This document shows, in pieces, positions 23,406 to 34,855 of a stretch of 64,000 nt of DNA (within the stretch, counting starts at the first letter, position 1; every line of letters starts with the position of its first letter). The notes beneath the pieces are model-generated. The model ran no database searches. It worked only from the letters and a program-made list of their open reading frames with translations, and was not told the DNA's origin. The position numbers and the translations under genes are program-made. The DNA comes from Stenogyne calaminthoides (taxonomy: Eukaryota; Streptophyta; Magnoliopsida; Lamiales; Lamiaceae), in NCBI GenBank assembly GCA_037126765.1, contig JBBCBC010000022.1, positions 18,071,758 to 18,135,757 of the forward strand, written 5' to 3'.

Positions 23406-23706
23406 ACTTGATCAAGTCAAGTCGCCCTTTTTCAATACCTTATATGTTTTGCACCACATGTATAAAGTGATAAGGCTCATCGGTTTTAGGGTTTAGGGTT
23501 TAGGGTTTAGGATTTTTCTTTCGACCTCCGGGGTCTATTGTAATGAAAAATTTTGACCTTCGGGTCTTTATCAATGAAATTCTCTCTTAATTCCATTGTT
23601 GTGTTGATTTGATTTCATTATGCGATTTTGCTTAGTTCCCCCTTAATGTAATATCCTTTATCCTGCTCAAATTAATCGATTTTTCCGATCGATTGAGGTT
23701 CCTTAC
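23406..23706 (+). other. 3' region of antisense unit with telomere-like repeat
   Basis: 23483-23511 is TTTAGGG repeated about four times, the plant telomere unit, here interstitial. GACCTCCGGGGTC and GACCTTCGGGTC follow, then TATCAATGAAA, which resembles a plant poly(A) signal. The same trailer is at 44290-44590, with three telomere-like units, and a diverged form is on D's minus strand at 35100-35280. Confidence 0.6.
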
Positions 23707-24430
23707 TCAACCGATTCTATCGATCGATCTCTTAACCAACCGGTGTTTGAGATCGCACCAATCGAAATACTCTGGGGCCGCATCTCCTAAATCCAGTAGA
23801 CCTAGCTCGTTGCATAATTCTCTAAATCTGACTTCAGCTAGAGGCTTGGTTATGATGTCAGCTCTTGGCTTATCAGTATGGATCTTTTCCATTCTGATGT
23901 TCTTCTTTTCTGCATGATCTTGGATAAAGTGGTGTCTGATGTCCACATGTTTGCATCTCGTGTGCAGAACTGGATTCTGAGTTATAACAATCACACTATT
24001 ACTGTCACATAAGATAGGTACATTGGTAGCGAAGCATGTTGTAATCCTCACCGGCCGACAGAGCTGTGAGCGAGTTGGGGAGCAAATAAAGCACTGCAAA
24101 GAATATATTCTCGCTTCAAGAGTAGATGTGGCAACAAATGTTTGCTTCTTAGAAAACCACGAGACCAAATTTTTGCTTCCCAAGAACCGCAAGTACCTGA
24201 TGTAGATTTTCTATCTATCCTACATCCTCCATAATCAGAATCAGAGTACCCACTAAGCTCTAGATTATCATCTGTTGGATACCATAAACTTAAGTTTACA
24301 GTACCCTTCAGATACTTAAGAATCCGCTTAGTTGCTTCAAGGTGGCTTTGTTTGGAATTTGCCTGAAATGTGGCACATACACCTACTGCAAATGTTATAT
24401 CTGGTCTGCTTGCAGTCAGTTATAGTAAAG
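23707..24430 (-). pseudogene. B RNase H, left duplicate, broken
   Basis: Homologous to 44592-45299. It retains VPILCDSNSVIVIT, HVDIRHHFIQDHAEKKNIRMEK and the C-terminal FRELCNELGLLDLG. The middle (24030-24180) is out of frame because CTG/CAG triplets of the sister copy appear as CCG, CGA or TCG, for example GGCCGACAGAG against GCTGACAGAG. The EAEY glutamate segment is garbled here. A real gene copy underlies it; how much of the damage is real is uncertain. Confidence 0.75.
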
Positions 24431-25555
24431 ATCCAATCAAATCCCATACTCTTTCTGATTAGTCTTCTTACCACCTTCATCTGGATCCATCTTGAATGCA
24501 GTTAACATTGGAATTCTGACTTCCTTGCAATTCTGAACTCCATACTTAGCCAACAAATTCCTTGTGTATTTTGCCTGACAGATGAAGATCCCAGTGTGAG
24601 CTTACTTGACCTGTAGACCCAGAAAATAGCTCATCTGACCCATCATGGACATCTCAAATTTCCCTTGCATCAGCTTACTGAATTTCTCACATAGCTTTTG
24701 AATGGGAGAACTAAATATAATGTCGTCCACATAGATCTGAACTTAGAGAATGTCTTCTCCATCTTCTATTCTAAACAAGGTCCGATCAATCAAGCCCTTG
24801 GTAAAACAATTCTCTATCAAGAACTGGGACAATGTATCATACCAAGCTCTAGGAACCTGTTTCAGTCCATAAAGAGCTTTTCTTAAACGGTACACTTGGT
24901 TGCTTATTTCAAAGCCAGAAGGTTGTTCAACATAAACTTCCTCAGCTAGCACCCCATTTAAGAATGCACTCTTTACATTCATCTGATACACAGTAAATCC
25001 CCTATGAGCTGCATAAGCCAGAAACAGCCGAATGGCTTCGAGGCGAGCGACTGGTGCAAAGGTTTCATCATAATCAATCCCTTCTGATTGTGAATATCCC
25101 TTAACAACAAGTCTTGCCTTAGTTTTGGTTATTACATTGTGCTCATCCTTCTTGTTCTTGAATACCCACTTAGTACCAATCACATCTTGATGAGTTGGTA
25201 TGTCTACAAGTTCCCAAACTTGATTTCTTTCAAACTGTTCTAGTTCTTCTTGCATAGCTAGAATCCAGCTTGCATCTTGAAGAGCTTCTTCAACTGTGAG
25301 TTGTTCCTTCAAAGACAGATAACAACAATACATTGCACTTTCACCAATCTGATGTCTAGTTCTAACTCTATCAGATGGGTCTCCGATGATCAGATCAGTT
25401 TGATGACTGGTTATCCAGGTCCTTCTATCCTGATTGTCATCTGTTTGGAGAACATCATCCTCTTCTGATAAAGATTCATCACTAGAGACTGGGAGAGGTA
25501 CTTGAGTAGGATCCACTTGGCATGGACATGTCTCAGCTGATGTTGGAGTCATCAT
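24431..25555 (-). pseudogene. B reverse transcriptase, left duplicate
   Basis: The RT core from 25555 to 24743 is open: W-V-F-K-N-K-K, DYDETFAPVARLEAIR, then QMNVKSAFLNG, where the normal first catalytic Asp (MDVKSA) is Asn. A TAA follows at GEDIL, and then YVDDIIFSS (24700-24740) is still readable. A second TAA after the LGLQVK motif (about 24605) is shared with the right duplicate, so the two copies descend from one defective ancestor. Confidence 0.82.
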
Positions 25556-25558
25556 GTG

Positions 25559-26879
25559 CTAAAGTCTATCTGCAAAAACATTAGGTGTTCCCCCTGAACC
25601 AGATGGTTCAGCTGTACCAGCTTCTTCACTGACAGTTGTACGTACCTTGGGGTCTTTCTGACCTGGTGAATCATCAAGGTCAAAGTTAGGAACATATACT
25701 GTGATGTATTTTGGTACCTTTCCTTTGAGCCTTAGCTGATCCATTTTCTGTGCATCTGGAACAACAGTTGCATCTGGTGCCGTCTGTTCTGAGGCAGACT
25801 TCTCCTGATCAAAAGATGTCTCATCAAAGACCACATGAGGTGTTTCTTCCACAACTAGGGTTCAGAGGTGTTGAAGACCCTAAATGCCTTGCTGGTTGAG
25901 AAATATACTAAGAATATACCCTCATCTGCTTTGGCATCAAAAGTTATCAACTAACTCTTCCCATTATTGTGTATGAAACACTTGCACCCAAAAACATGGA
26001 AGTAAGAAACACGAGGTTTTCTGCCCTTCCACAGTTCATAGGGTGTTTTAAAGTGAATCTTAGTCAGAGAACATCTGTTCTGCGTGTGACAAGATGTATT
26101 GATAGCTTCTGCCCAGAAACGACTTTGAATAGCATGTTCAACTAACATAGTGCGTGCAGCTTCTTTGAGTGTTCTCTTCCTTCTTTCTGCTACGCCATTC
26201 TATTGTGGTGTTCTTGCAGCTGATGTCTCATGTTGTATACCAAACTCAGAGCAAAAATCAAATATAAATTGGTTAAGGAATTCAGTACCTTTATCTGATC
26301 TGATTTTCACTATGCTGAGACCCTTTTCATTCTTAATTTTCTTGAGCAGCTCGGGTAGTTTGGTTGTAGTTTCACTTTTCTTGTACAAGAATATAACCCA
26401 GGTGAACTTGGAATAATCATCCACGACCACCAGAGTGTATTTGCGTCCACTGAAACTTAGAGGTGTAACTGGTCCAAACAAATCCATATGGAGCAGTTGC
26501 AGTACTCTGCTGGATGGAGGAGAAGGTATCCCTTTGAATGAAGCCTTGACTTGTTTTCCCTTCTGACATGCTGAACATGTCTGATCCTTAGAGAAAACTT
26601 CATTCGGGAGTCCTTCTACCAAAGACATCCTTGCTATCTTGTTAAGAGTCTTAAAATTCAGATGGCTCCTCTTGTGCCAGAGCCAGCTGGAGCTCTTAGA
26701 ACTCTTAACAATCAGGCATGCATTTCAAGGACAACTGTTCCAATCAACAGTGTATATCGTTCCTTTTCTTGAACCAATCAGCAAGATCTATTGAGTAGCT
26801 CGATTCCTGACTGTGCATTTTTCTGTCGAGAACTCAACACTAAAAACATTGTCACAGAATATGTCGAGAACTCAAGATC
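25559..26879 (-). pseudogene. B integrase and linker, left duplicate
   Basis: Linker 25852-25559 (acidic, Ser/Pro-rich) follows a frame break near 25860 that the right duplicate shares. Integrase core 26628-26200 has CSACQKGK, HMDLFGP (first Asp) and IRSDKGTEFLN (second Asp). It then stops at a TAG that replaces CAG in PQQNGVAE (a private C-to-T change); the catalytic Glu follows. 26148-25951 holds the integrase C-terminus (YFHVFGCKCFIHN). Near 26824-26875 the string TGTCGAGAACTCAA occurs twice, and the gene then meets the A-family LTR at 26880. Confidence 0.82.
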
Positions 26880-27128
26880 TGTTGGTCCCGGTGCTAACGA
26901 GTCTTACACGTATATGGGGGGAATACACATGTTCAGTGATTTTTAAAACTTTTCTTCACTGAGGTCAGATGGGTCAGGTTGTCCTGATGATTTGGCACTG
27001 AGAAGCACAGATCGCCCTGAGTCAAAGTCTACCTGAGACAATGATCCTGAGCTACTTTCAGAAGCCTCAGATAATCCCAACTGTGCCTGAGTTTTTCAGA
27101 GATCCTGAGCTGCTTGGATCAGATTACT
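26880..27128 (-). repeat. A-family LTR, first part (split by D)
   Basis: Starts TGTTGGTCCCGGTGC and matches 4479-4725. It resumes at 42457. The last five bases TTACT (27124-27128) are D's target duplication with one mismatch (right copy TAACT, 42452-42456). The LTR has no matching 5-bp flanks of its own (AGATC on the left, TGTTC on the right). Confidence 0.9.
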
Positions 27129-27365
27129 TGTTGGGAAATCTGTAATTTAGTTTTGATGGAAGTTCCAAAACAGGTTGTAATAGGACCAGTCAGACCTGTT
27201 AGCTGACTGATGACTTAGAATCATATTAAGATGACCAGCTGAAATGTATAGATAGCTGATGTAAAAGATAGGTCACATATTGAGGGGAAACTCAATATGT
27301 ATAGGTCGGGTCGAAGTATCAGATGACCCAGATAAGGTCAGATGATCAGAAGACTAAGCATAAAT

Positions 27366-27510
27366 CAGAAGACAAGAACTCAGATGAACCTGAAGACTCA
27401 GATAGACACTGAAGACTCAGATGAACCTGAAGACTCAGATGAACCTGAAGACTCAGATAGACACTGAAGATTCAGATGAACCTGAAGACTCAGATAAACC
27501 TGAAGACTCA
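27366..27510 (+). repeat. 18-bp minisatellite in D 5' LTR
   Basis: Tandem units ACTCAGATGAACCTGAAG, alternating with ACTCAGATAGACACTGAAG, about seven in a row. The 3' LTR has the equivalent at 40915-41060, where the second half reads ACTCGGATGAACTCAAG, a CG-shifted version. B's LTRs lack the block, which explains their shorter length. Confidence 0.85.
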
Positions 27511-27947
27511 GTATGACTGAATACACTGAGGCTCAGAGACACCTGAAGATCAAAAGACCTGAAGACCTATATCAGCAGAGTCTGCATATTGAGCTAAGAC
27601 AATGTGCATCTGAAGACTCAACAAGGTAGACTGATCAGTTACCTGATCAAGACAACTCACACCTAGTAACAATCTAAAAGATACACCAGACAAGACGAAT
27701 CTTCAACAAAAGGAATATCAATCATCTAACGGATAAATTTTTGAAGTACCGCCTCGCGAAGCCAAGGAGAAAGCGACACGTGCACAAAAAGAGCTGACAG
27801 TGCGGGATACGACGTTGCGGACAAAAACGGCGCTAATGATGCCTACGGCCACGCCGATAATCGGAGCACGTCACAATCATATCCTACAACCTACCTAATA
27901 TAGCCCAAAATTCAAATTGCTCTCCAACGGCTCTTTGATTTCGAGGT

Positions 27948-27957
27948 CTATAAAATG
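27948..27957 (+). promoter_or_regulatory. TATA box of D LTR
   Basis: CTATAAAATG follows CAACGGCTCTTTGATTTCGA and occurs at the same place in the 3' LTR (about 41500-41510). It is the probable start region of genomic RNA. Confidence 0.55.
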
Positions 27958-28901
27958 GGATTGCTTGTCAATTGAAGAAAAAGAGAGATAACTAGCAAAG
28001 AACGAACACGGAGACACCGCAAAATAAGTAAAAGCTACAGCAAAATCTCCGCTCAAAGAACACTGTTTTTGAAGATTATTCTTAGAGTGTTCATCCCATT
28101 AGTTCTTAGCAAGAAATCCTATCCACTAGCATTTTGGCTACCTAAAATACCAGGATAGATTTCCAGTTGGAACCCTCAAACATTCTTTACCCAAACGCAA
28201 GTTAGGTTAAGTTTGTTCCCGGAAGATTTCAAGACTAGAGATTCTAGTTTTCTGATTTCTAGTTCGGTTGAGTGTGACCTCGATAAACATCTGTAGAGTG
28301 TGAACTCAATAAACGTCTCAGCCATCCTTTGAAGGATATAAGTCCCGCAGGTTAAGTTTGTAGAGTGAGAACTCGGTAAACATCTCGGCCATCCCGTGAG
28401 GGGTATAAGTCCCGCAGTTAAGTTCGGTAAGGTTCCCCGTGTTAAGGGAAGAGTGGACGTAGGACGGGTTTCGTCTCGAACCACTATAAAAAGTCTTGTG
28501 TGCATTTACTTGCTTTCTTATTGTTTTACACTATTCACACAACTGAAGTTTAAAACAACATACATATTCTAAGTTAAGCTCGTCTGCACCAAGCAACTGA
28601 TCTCGATCGATTGACACCTTAGCTCAACTGGTTGAAAACTGACTTAAGAATTTGAATTGATAAAATTGGTTTTTCACACGGGTAAAAACAAGCTTCCGCA
28701 CCATTCAATTAAACCGACAGATATCAGGCTGATCTTCCCTTAGGCACTCAGTAAGATTGAACATTAGTCTAAACTGATACACTAGCACTCTGATCGGGTG
28801 ATCTGCAGTTCACACCTGATCCGCACAAAAAAGTTTTGGAAGTCTATTCACCCCTCCCCTCTAGACTTCCACCCTCACAAAACCCGTTCGGGACCTATAA
28901 G

Positions 28902-28914
28902 TGGTATCGAGCAA
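28902..28914 (+). other. D primer binding site
   Basis: TGGTATCGAGCAA, two bases after the LTR. B has the canonical TGGTATCAGAGCA, complementary to initiator tRNA-Met. D's CAGAG to CGAG change is the same kind of shift seen elsewhere in D and may be a sequence error. Confidence 0.85.
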
Positions 28915-29037
28915 AGGGTTCTACAGCACCACTCGGCTTTGAGTATCATCGATTCTTGAGGAAGAATCTTTGTGGTCATTTGAACAGATCTTGAAAAACC
29001 ATTTTTTAAAACTCATTCATTTTCAAAATCACTCAGC

Positions 29038-30042
29038 ATGGATAATACCTCTGGCATGTACCATGATTTGCCTAAGTTTTCAATTGATGAGTATGCAGAT
29101 TGGGCCATATATATGTGCAACCATCTAGGATCGATAAGCGGCAGAATGATGGAAGTCATTGAACGAGGACCCATCATTATATATCACGACAACCCAGCAG
29201 TTGGAGGAGATCCAGACTTTGCACCAGGAAGTCTTGTACGAAAAAGCCCAGCCCTGATGGATGCAGAAGAAAGAAAGTTGTATACTCTAAATACAATCGC
29301 CAGGCATATAATCATGAAGATGATGGATAAAGTCACAAAGGAGAAGATAAAGTATCTCAAAACCGCAAAAGCAATGTGGGATACTCTTGCTGAGATATGC
29401 AAAGGAAATGATCAGATCAAAGACAGCCGACTACAAAATTTAACCGGTGAAGTTCAAAAAGCTAAAGATGTTGCCCAACGAGACCATCAACAAGCTCGAT
29501 GGGAGGATCACCATGTCGCTGAATAAACTACGAGAACTTGGAAGAGAGATGTCGACAAAAGATATCAACTACAAGATCCTAAGATCTCACCAAGAAATGG
29601 GACATGAAAGTCACGGTAATCAAGGATTGCCAAGACATTTCAAAGATGAAGCCGAGTAGCTTGTTCCCAAGCCTCAAAGCTCACGAGTTCGATTTAATCA
29701 AAAGAGGACAAGCAGATGAAGACGAGACGCTCGCTTTGAAGCCTCAACGCCTAAATCGGTTGCATTTAAAAGCAACCAAAGAAACAAATCGAAGGCCATC
29801 AACTCCGTGGAAACATAATGAGTCAAGGTAATGACGCTCGCTTACCGGGAAACTTGAAAGAACAAATACTCACCTTTTGTAAGTATCGAGATTCTACAAA
29901 GGACTATCAAGACAATGTAAGAAAACAGGAGGCCAACCGACAGATCGCTAGAAGAACCGATCCGATGATCAAGAGATCACAGATAAGAAAAAGAAAAGAG
30001 ATGATCCGACGGATGAGAGAAGAGATAACGATCCGACAGTAA
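29038..30042 (+). pseudogene. D gag, N-terminal half
   Basis: ATG at 29038 (MDNTSGMYHDLP) with the same start as B's gag at 50609. The first 140 residues are open: copia gag with KSPALMDAEERKL, ARHIIMKMMD, MWDTLAEICKGNDQIKDSRLQ. The frame breaks at about 29440, then continues in 29447-29526, 29604-29700 (TVIKDCQDISKMKPS) and 29818-30042 (Arg/Lys-rich). The broken section is where B's CTGCAAGCTGAGTTGG appears in D as CTACAAAATTTAACCGG. The Gag shell protein would package the RNA. Whether the gene is really dead is uncertain. Confidence 0.75.
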
Positions 30043-31620
30043 GGAGTTCAGATACCATCGAAAAGGAAGTCACCCGGACGATCCTACAGACGGAGTGACT
30101 CACCTAGCAGAGGAAGTTTCAGAGATCGAGGATCGTGATTTCAATCAGAAAAACCAGTCACTACAACACCGACCGCCTCGACCGACTCCCGAGAAAGAAA
30201 GAGAAGAGAAACGAATGAAGAGAACAACGCCGAGATAGGAAAAGCCGTCGTCACGACACATCTGGAATTGATGATTCCTATCTGCCTTCTGAGGACTCTG
30301 GCTACTCATCTGTAGAAGACTTCTGTCTGATAAGCAGTGTTGTTAACTTCCACGAGCATGAAGATCTGATATTCTCTTCAGATGACGATGAAGTCTGCCT
30401 GATGGCCAAGGAGGACCAATCTGAGGTATCCTCCAAACCTTTTGCTTTTTCAAATTCCACACCTGCTATTATTAGCACACCTGCTGGAGAGATTGACTTG
30501 CAGCTCTACTCTGAGCAATTGCTTGATGATCTCTCTGATGCAGTAGACACTTATACAATAGTGGAAGCTGAAAATGACAAGCTAAGGATCAGAAATAATC
30601 AGCTTGTTAAAGAAAACGCTCTCAGTAAAAAGCTATCAAATCGAAATCAATAAACCGCTTTATAAGGTAAATCGAGGAACTTAACATTCTGAAAGTTAAA
30701 TCTTCTGATCAGGAGAAGCAGATCAAAGATCAGCTAGCAATCAACAAACAACAAGTTGATGATTTCAAAATCGTTCAAGCTAAATTTGATGAGCTATTCC
30801 GACTACATGAGAGTCTAAAATCTACTGAGGATAGTTTGCGCAAGAAAATAGAGGTTTTCACGGTCATCAAAACCGCTTCAAGATATGAACACCTATTTTC
30901 AACGCGCCAACTAACAAGAAGGGAATTGGGTATGAGAACCCTTCTACATCCTCAAAAGCCCCGCTTGATTCACTTCATAAGGGTGTAATCAAACGAGTCT
31001 CCTCGACAAATATACACTAAAAAGCTAAACTTGTATCGATAAGGGAAAAAAGACACCTCACGAGCAAGTAAAGGCGGTGCCTAATCGAAAGGAAATGAAA
31101 ATGGACCCTAATCGATAAAAGCATCGAGTAGGAATCAACCAAGAACCCAGGTTCTTCTAAAGAAACCTCAACTCGATCGCAGATTAGGTATCGAAGAGAC
31201 AACCTCAGAAGAAGGAAATCTAATCTGAGACTCCAATCAAGGTCACCGCCTAATAAGCAAGCTATAGGTAAACCGCAGAAGACCACCTATGCCAAAAGAT
31301 ATGAATCTTTTGATGGTAGCAGTCGTACCTACCCTTATAACCAGAGATCTAGGGCTACTGCACCTGAGCCACACTGGATTAAAAGAAGACAAAATATAAG
31401 TAAAATCCCAAGTCTTCTAAGTCATCCAAGGCTCACACGAATAATCATACTAATCAGAAAGCATATAAAGAGAGGTATGATTATGTTGATATGTATGGGA
31501 GACAAATCAGACCTTCTAATTCATCTGATTTTCATAGAAGTGCTCTGTTTGTGTGGATCCCTAAATCCACCACTAACCCCCCAGGACCCAATTCTAAGGG
31601 GTACCTAAAGCCTGATTTGA
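30043..31620 (+). pseudogene. D gag C-terminal / gag-pol spacer
   Basis: Counterpart of B 48003-49470. The CCHC region (about 30140-30190) is scrambled: B's CATTACAGTGCTGACTGTCC aligns with D's CACTACAACACCGACCGCC. 30260-30653 is acidic, then coiled coil (VEAENDKLRIRNNQLVKENA). 30660-31300 is again heavily CG-shifted. 31300-31620 has the conserved KRYESFDGSSRTYPYNQRSRA-like and YVDMYGRQIRPS, FVWIPKSTTNPPGPNSKG stretches that lead into protease. Frames are broken repeatedly. Confidence 0.7.
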
Positions 31621-31851
31621 TTGCAGGTTTGCGTGGGACTGGCCAACAAAGGAGGTGTACAAGCAACTATCTGGTATATCGATAGTGGATGCTCAAAGCA
31701 CATGACTGGAAGCAAACATCTCCTTAACTCTTACAAAGAACAAGAAGGCCCACGTGTACTCTTCGGTGATGATAACTTTGGTTTTACCAAAGGATTCAGA
31801 ACCTTAGAGAATGATGATGTACAATCTACTATCAGTATCACAATTTTGTGA
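31621..31851 (+). pseudogene. D protease
   Basis: GLANKGGVQATIWYIDSGCSKHMTGSKH: the aspartic protease active site D-S-G at about residue 22. The flap region EGPRVLFGDDNFG follows. The frame is lost at about 31805 and resumes in the integrase frame with NLLSVSQFCDNGFSV. B's copy (47698-48006) is open across this point, so the frame change is private to D. Confidence 0.82.
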
Positions 31852-32641
31852 CAACGGATTCAGCGTTGAGCTCTCGAGCGACAAGTGTACGATAAGGAAT
31901 CGAGCCACTCAACAAACCTTGCTAACTGGTTCAAGGAAAGGGACGATCTACACAGCAGATTGGAATAATTACCCAAAGAATACATGCTTAATTGTTAAGA
32001 GCTCCAAAAGTAGCAATTGGCTCTGGCACAAAAGATTGAGTCATCTGAACTTCAAAACTCTTAACAAGATAGCTAGGATGTCTTTGGTTGAGGGACTTCC
32101 GAATGAGATATTCTCCAAAGATCAGACATGTGCCGCATGTCAGAAGGGAAAACAAGTTAAAGCCTCATTCAAGGGAATACCTGGACCAGCATCCAGTAGA
32201 GTACTGCAACTGCTCCATATGGATCTATTCGGACCAGTTACACCAGTCAGTCTCAGTGGACGCAAATATACTATAGTAATCGTGGATGATTATTCCAAGT
32301 TTACTTGGGTTGTATTCTTATACAAGAAGAACGAAACAACGACAAAGATACCCGAGCTGCTCAAGAAGCTACAAAACGAGAAGGGTGTCAGCATAGTAAA
32401 AATCAGATCAGATAAAGGTACAGAGTTCCTGAATTCCTTTATTACTGATTTTTTAACTGAGTTTGGTATACAGCATGAGACGTCAGCTGCAAGAACACCA
32501 CATCAAATTGGAGTAGCAGAACGGAGAAACAGAACTCTCAAGGAAGCTGCTCGCACTATGTTAGCTGAACATGCCACACCAAACCATTTCATACTTCCAT
32601 GTTTTTGGGTGCAAGTGTTTTATTCACAGCAATACTTTTAA
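31811..32641 (+). pseudogene. D integrase with intact DD35E, C-terminal deletion
   Basis: GAG-pre-integrase zinc motif H-x4-H (residues 73, 78) and C-x2-C (107, 110). Catalytic core D138 (HMDLFGP), D201 (IRSDKGTEF) and E237 (GVAERRNRT), with 35 residues between the last two, the classic DD35E arrangement for inserting element DNA. At about 32575 some 42 residues present in B (FWAEAINTS ... ELWKGRKPR) are missing, and the frame shifts. The sequence resumes at YFHVFGCKCFIHS in another frame. Confidence 0.88.
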
Positions 32642-33197
32642 GGCCAAGTCAGATGAGGGCATATTCTTAGGATATTCCTCATCCAGCAAGGCTTTCAGAG
32701 TTTACAACAAGCGAACCTTAGTTGTGGAAGAAACACCCCATGTGGTCTTTGATGAGACATCTTCTGAACAAGATAAAGCTACCTCAGAACAAGCCGTACC
32801 AGATCAACCATTACCTGACACGCAGAAAACAGATCAGCTAAGCATCAAAGAGAAAGAACCTGAACACGTAACAGTGTACATCCCAGAACTCGATCTTGCT
32901 GATTCAACAGGTCAATCAGACCCAAAGGTAATCACAACTGTCAGTGAAGAAGCTGTTGCAGCTGAGACTGTATCAACTGAACCATCTGGTTCAGGGGGAA
33001 CTCCTGAAGTTCCTATGAACAAACATCAGCACATGATGAGTCCAACATCAGCTGAGACATGTGCTTATCAAGTGGATCATAATTCCGCACCACTCCCAAT
33101 CACTAGTAATGAACTACTATCAGATATGGATGATGTTCTCCAAACAGACGAAAAAAGAACAGAAGGACCTGGATTACCAGTCATCCAACTGATCTGA
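32590..33197 (+). pseudogene. D integrase C-terminus and linker to RT
   Basis: Open from YFHVFGCKCF through ADEGIFLGYSS-like, VVEETPHVVFDE and a long acidic Ser/Thr/Pro-rich linker (VPDQPLPDTQKTDQ). This is the integrase tail and the spacer before RT. It ends with a stop at 33197, and the RT frame starts just after. The linker is about 15 residues different in length from B's. Confidence 0.75.
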
Positions 33198-34030
33198 TTA
33201 TTGAAGACTCATCTGATAGAGTCAAAACTAGACATCAGATTGGTGAAAGTGCCATGTACTGTTGTTATCTGTCTTTGAAGGAACCAACTACAGTAGAGGA
33301 AGCTCTACAAGACGAAAGATGGATTCTAGCCATGCAGGAAGAGCTGGAACAGTTTGAGAGGAATCAAGTTTGGAAATTGGTGGACAGACCAACTCATCAA
33401 GACGTAATTGGCACGAAGTGGGTATTCAAGAACAAGAGAGAAGAGAAAAATGTCATAACCAGGAATAAGGCAAGACTTGTTGCTAATTGGTATTCACAAT
33501 CAGAAGGAATTGATTATGATGAGACCTTTGCACCAGTCGCTCGCCTAGAAGTCATTCGGTTATTTCTGGCATATGCTGCCCATAGAGGGTTCACTGTGTA
33601 TCAGATGGATGTAAAGAGTGCATTCTTAAATGGGGTACTAGCAGAGGAAGTTTATGTCGAACAACCTCCAGGCTTTGAAAAAGGCAACCAAGTGTACCGT
33701 TTAAGGAAAGCTCTTTACGGCCTGAAACAAGCTCCTTGAGCTTGGTATGATACACTCTCTCAGTTCTTGATAGACAACGGGTTCACTAAAGGAATAGTGG
33801 ACAGAACCTTATTCAGAATAGAAGATGGAGAAGATATTCTGATGGTTCGGGATTTACGTGATCGACATCATCTTCGGATCTCCCAACAAGAAGCTATGTG
33901 AGAAGTTCAACAAATTGATGCAAAGGAAGTTCGAGATGTCCATGATGGGTCAGATGAATTACTTTCTGGGTTTACAAGTCAAGCAGAGTACAGAAGGGAT
34001 ATTCATCTGCCAGGCGAAGTAAACAAGGAA
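33198..34030 (+). pseudogene. D reverse transcriptase
   Basis: 33254-33739 is open: ESAMYCCYLSLKEP start, WVFKNKREEKN, YDETFAPVARLEV, QMDVKSAFLNG (first catalytic Asp intact), LRKALYGLKQAP. Then a TGA stands where B has AGA (PRAWYDT). The YVDD box near 33850-33870 reads GGGATTTACGTGATCGACATC instead of an IYVDDI coding string; GTTGATGAC appears as CGTGATCGAC, again a CG-type shift. Copies RNA into DNA when intact. Confidence 0.8.
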
Positions 34031-34855
34031 TCTACTGGCAATGTTTGGAGTTCAACATTGCAAGGAAGCCAGAATTCCCATGATGACCGGGTTCAAGATG
34101 GATCGAGATGAAGATGGTCAGAAAGTTAATCAGAAAGAATATAGAGCTCGATTGATCACTACTATACCCGACGCCAAACAGACGGACATTATTTTTTGGT
34201 AGAGTGTATGCGCCGATTTCAAGCAAATCCAATGCAAAGCCACCTAGAAGCGAAATTAAGCGGATTCTCAAGTATCTCAAGGGATCAGAAACATTGGTTT
34301 ATTTTACCCATCAGATGACAATCTAGAGCTTAGTGGGTATTCTGATTCAGATTACGGAGGTTGCAGAATCGATAGGAAGTCAACCTCAGGTTCATGTCAG
34401 TTTCTGGGAAATAAACTGATCTCTTGGTTTTTGAAGAAGCAGACATCGCCGATTCGCGACATCTACTAATGAAGCGTTATATGGGCTGCGAGAAGTTGTT
34501 GTTCCCAACCGCTCTGGCTAAGTCGGCAAATGGGATTACAACATCGTAGCTAAGAACGTACCTATATTCTCGTGATGATAATAGTTCTACTTGCAATCAC
34601 TTTCGAATCCTCGTTCTACATACAAGATGCAAGCATGTGGATGTCGACACCATTTTATCGAGATCACGTTGAAAAGAAGAATATCAGGATGGAAAAGATC
34701 CATACTGACAAGCAGAAAGCTGATATCTTAACTAAGCCGCTAGTTGAGATCAGATTCAGAGAGTTATGCAACGAGCTAGGGCTTCTGGATCTTGGAGAAA
34801 ATGCACCAGATACGGTTGAAGGACTGATCTCCAGAACCAGTTGGTTAAAAGACTA
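34031..34855 (+). pseudogene. D RNase H
   Basis: Recognisable in pieces: LSGYSDSDYGGCRIDRKSTSGS (34330-34390), a scrambled EAEY region (34430-34520), and from 34640 an open end with RDHVEKKNIRMEKIHTDKQKADILTKPLVE and FRELCNELGLLDLGE to a TAA at 34853. Damage lies where the sister copy has CTG/CAG. No intact frame spans the domain. Confidence 0.75.

Larger units (their letters stand above)
27129..28899 (+). repeat. D 5' LTR
   Basis: TGTTGGGAAATCTG to CGGGACCTATA (3' LTR ends ACCTACA). Near-identical to 40672-42451. The TATA box is CTATAAAATG (27948-27957). Pairs such as GTAGAGTGTGAACTCAATAA, repeated at 28290-28400, form short internal repeats. Confidence 0.93.

Noticed and set aside
23483..23511. 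True telomere or subtelomere
   Set aside because: Only about four units, inside an element, repeated at 44358; not a chromosome end.
28902..28914. tRNA gene fragment
   Set aside because: Only the primer-complementary bases are present; no cloverleaf. It is a primer binding site.
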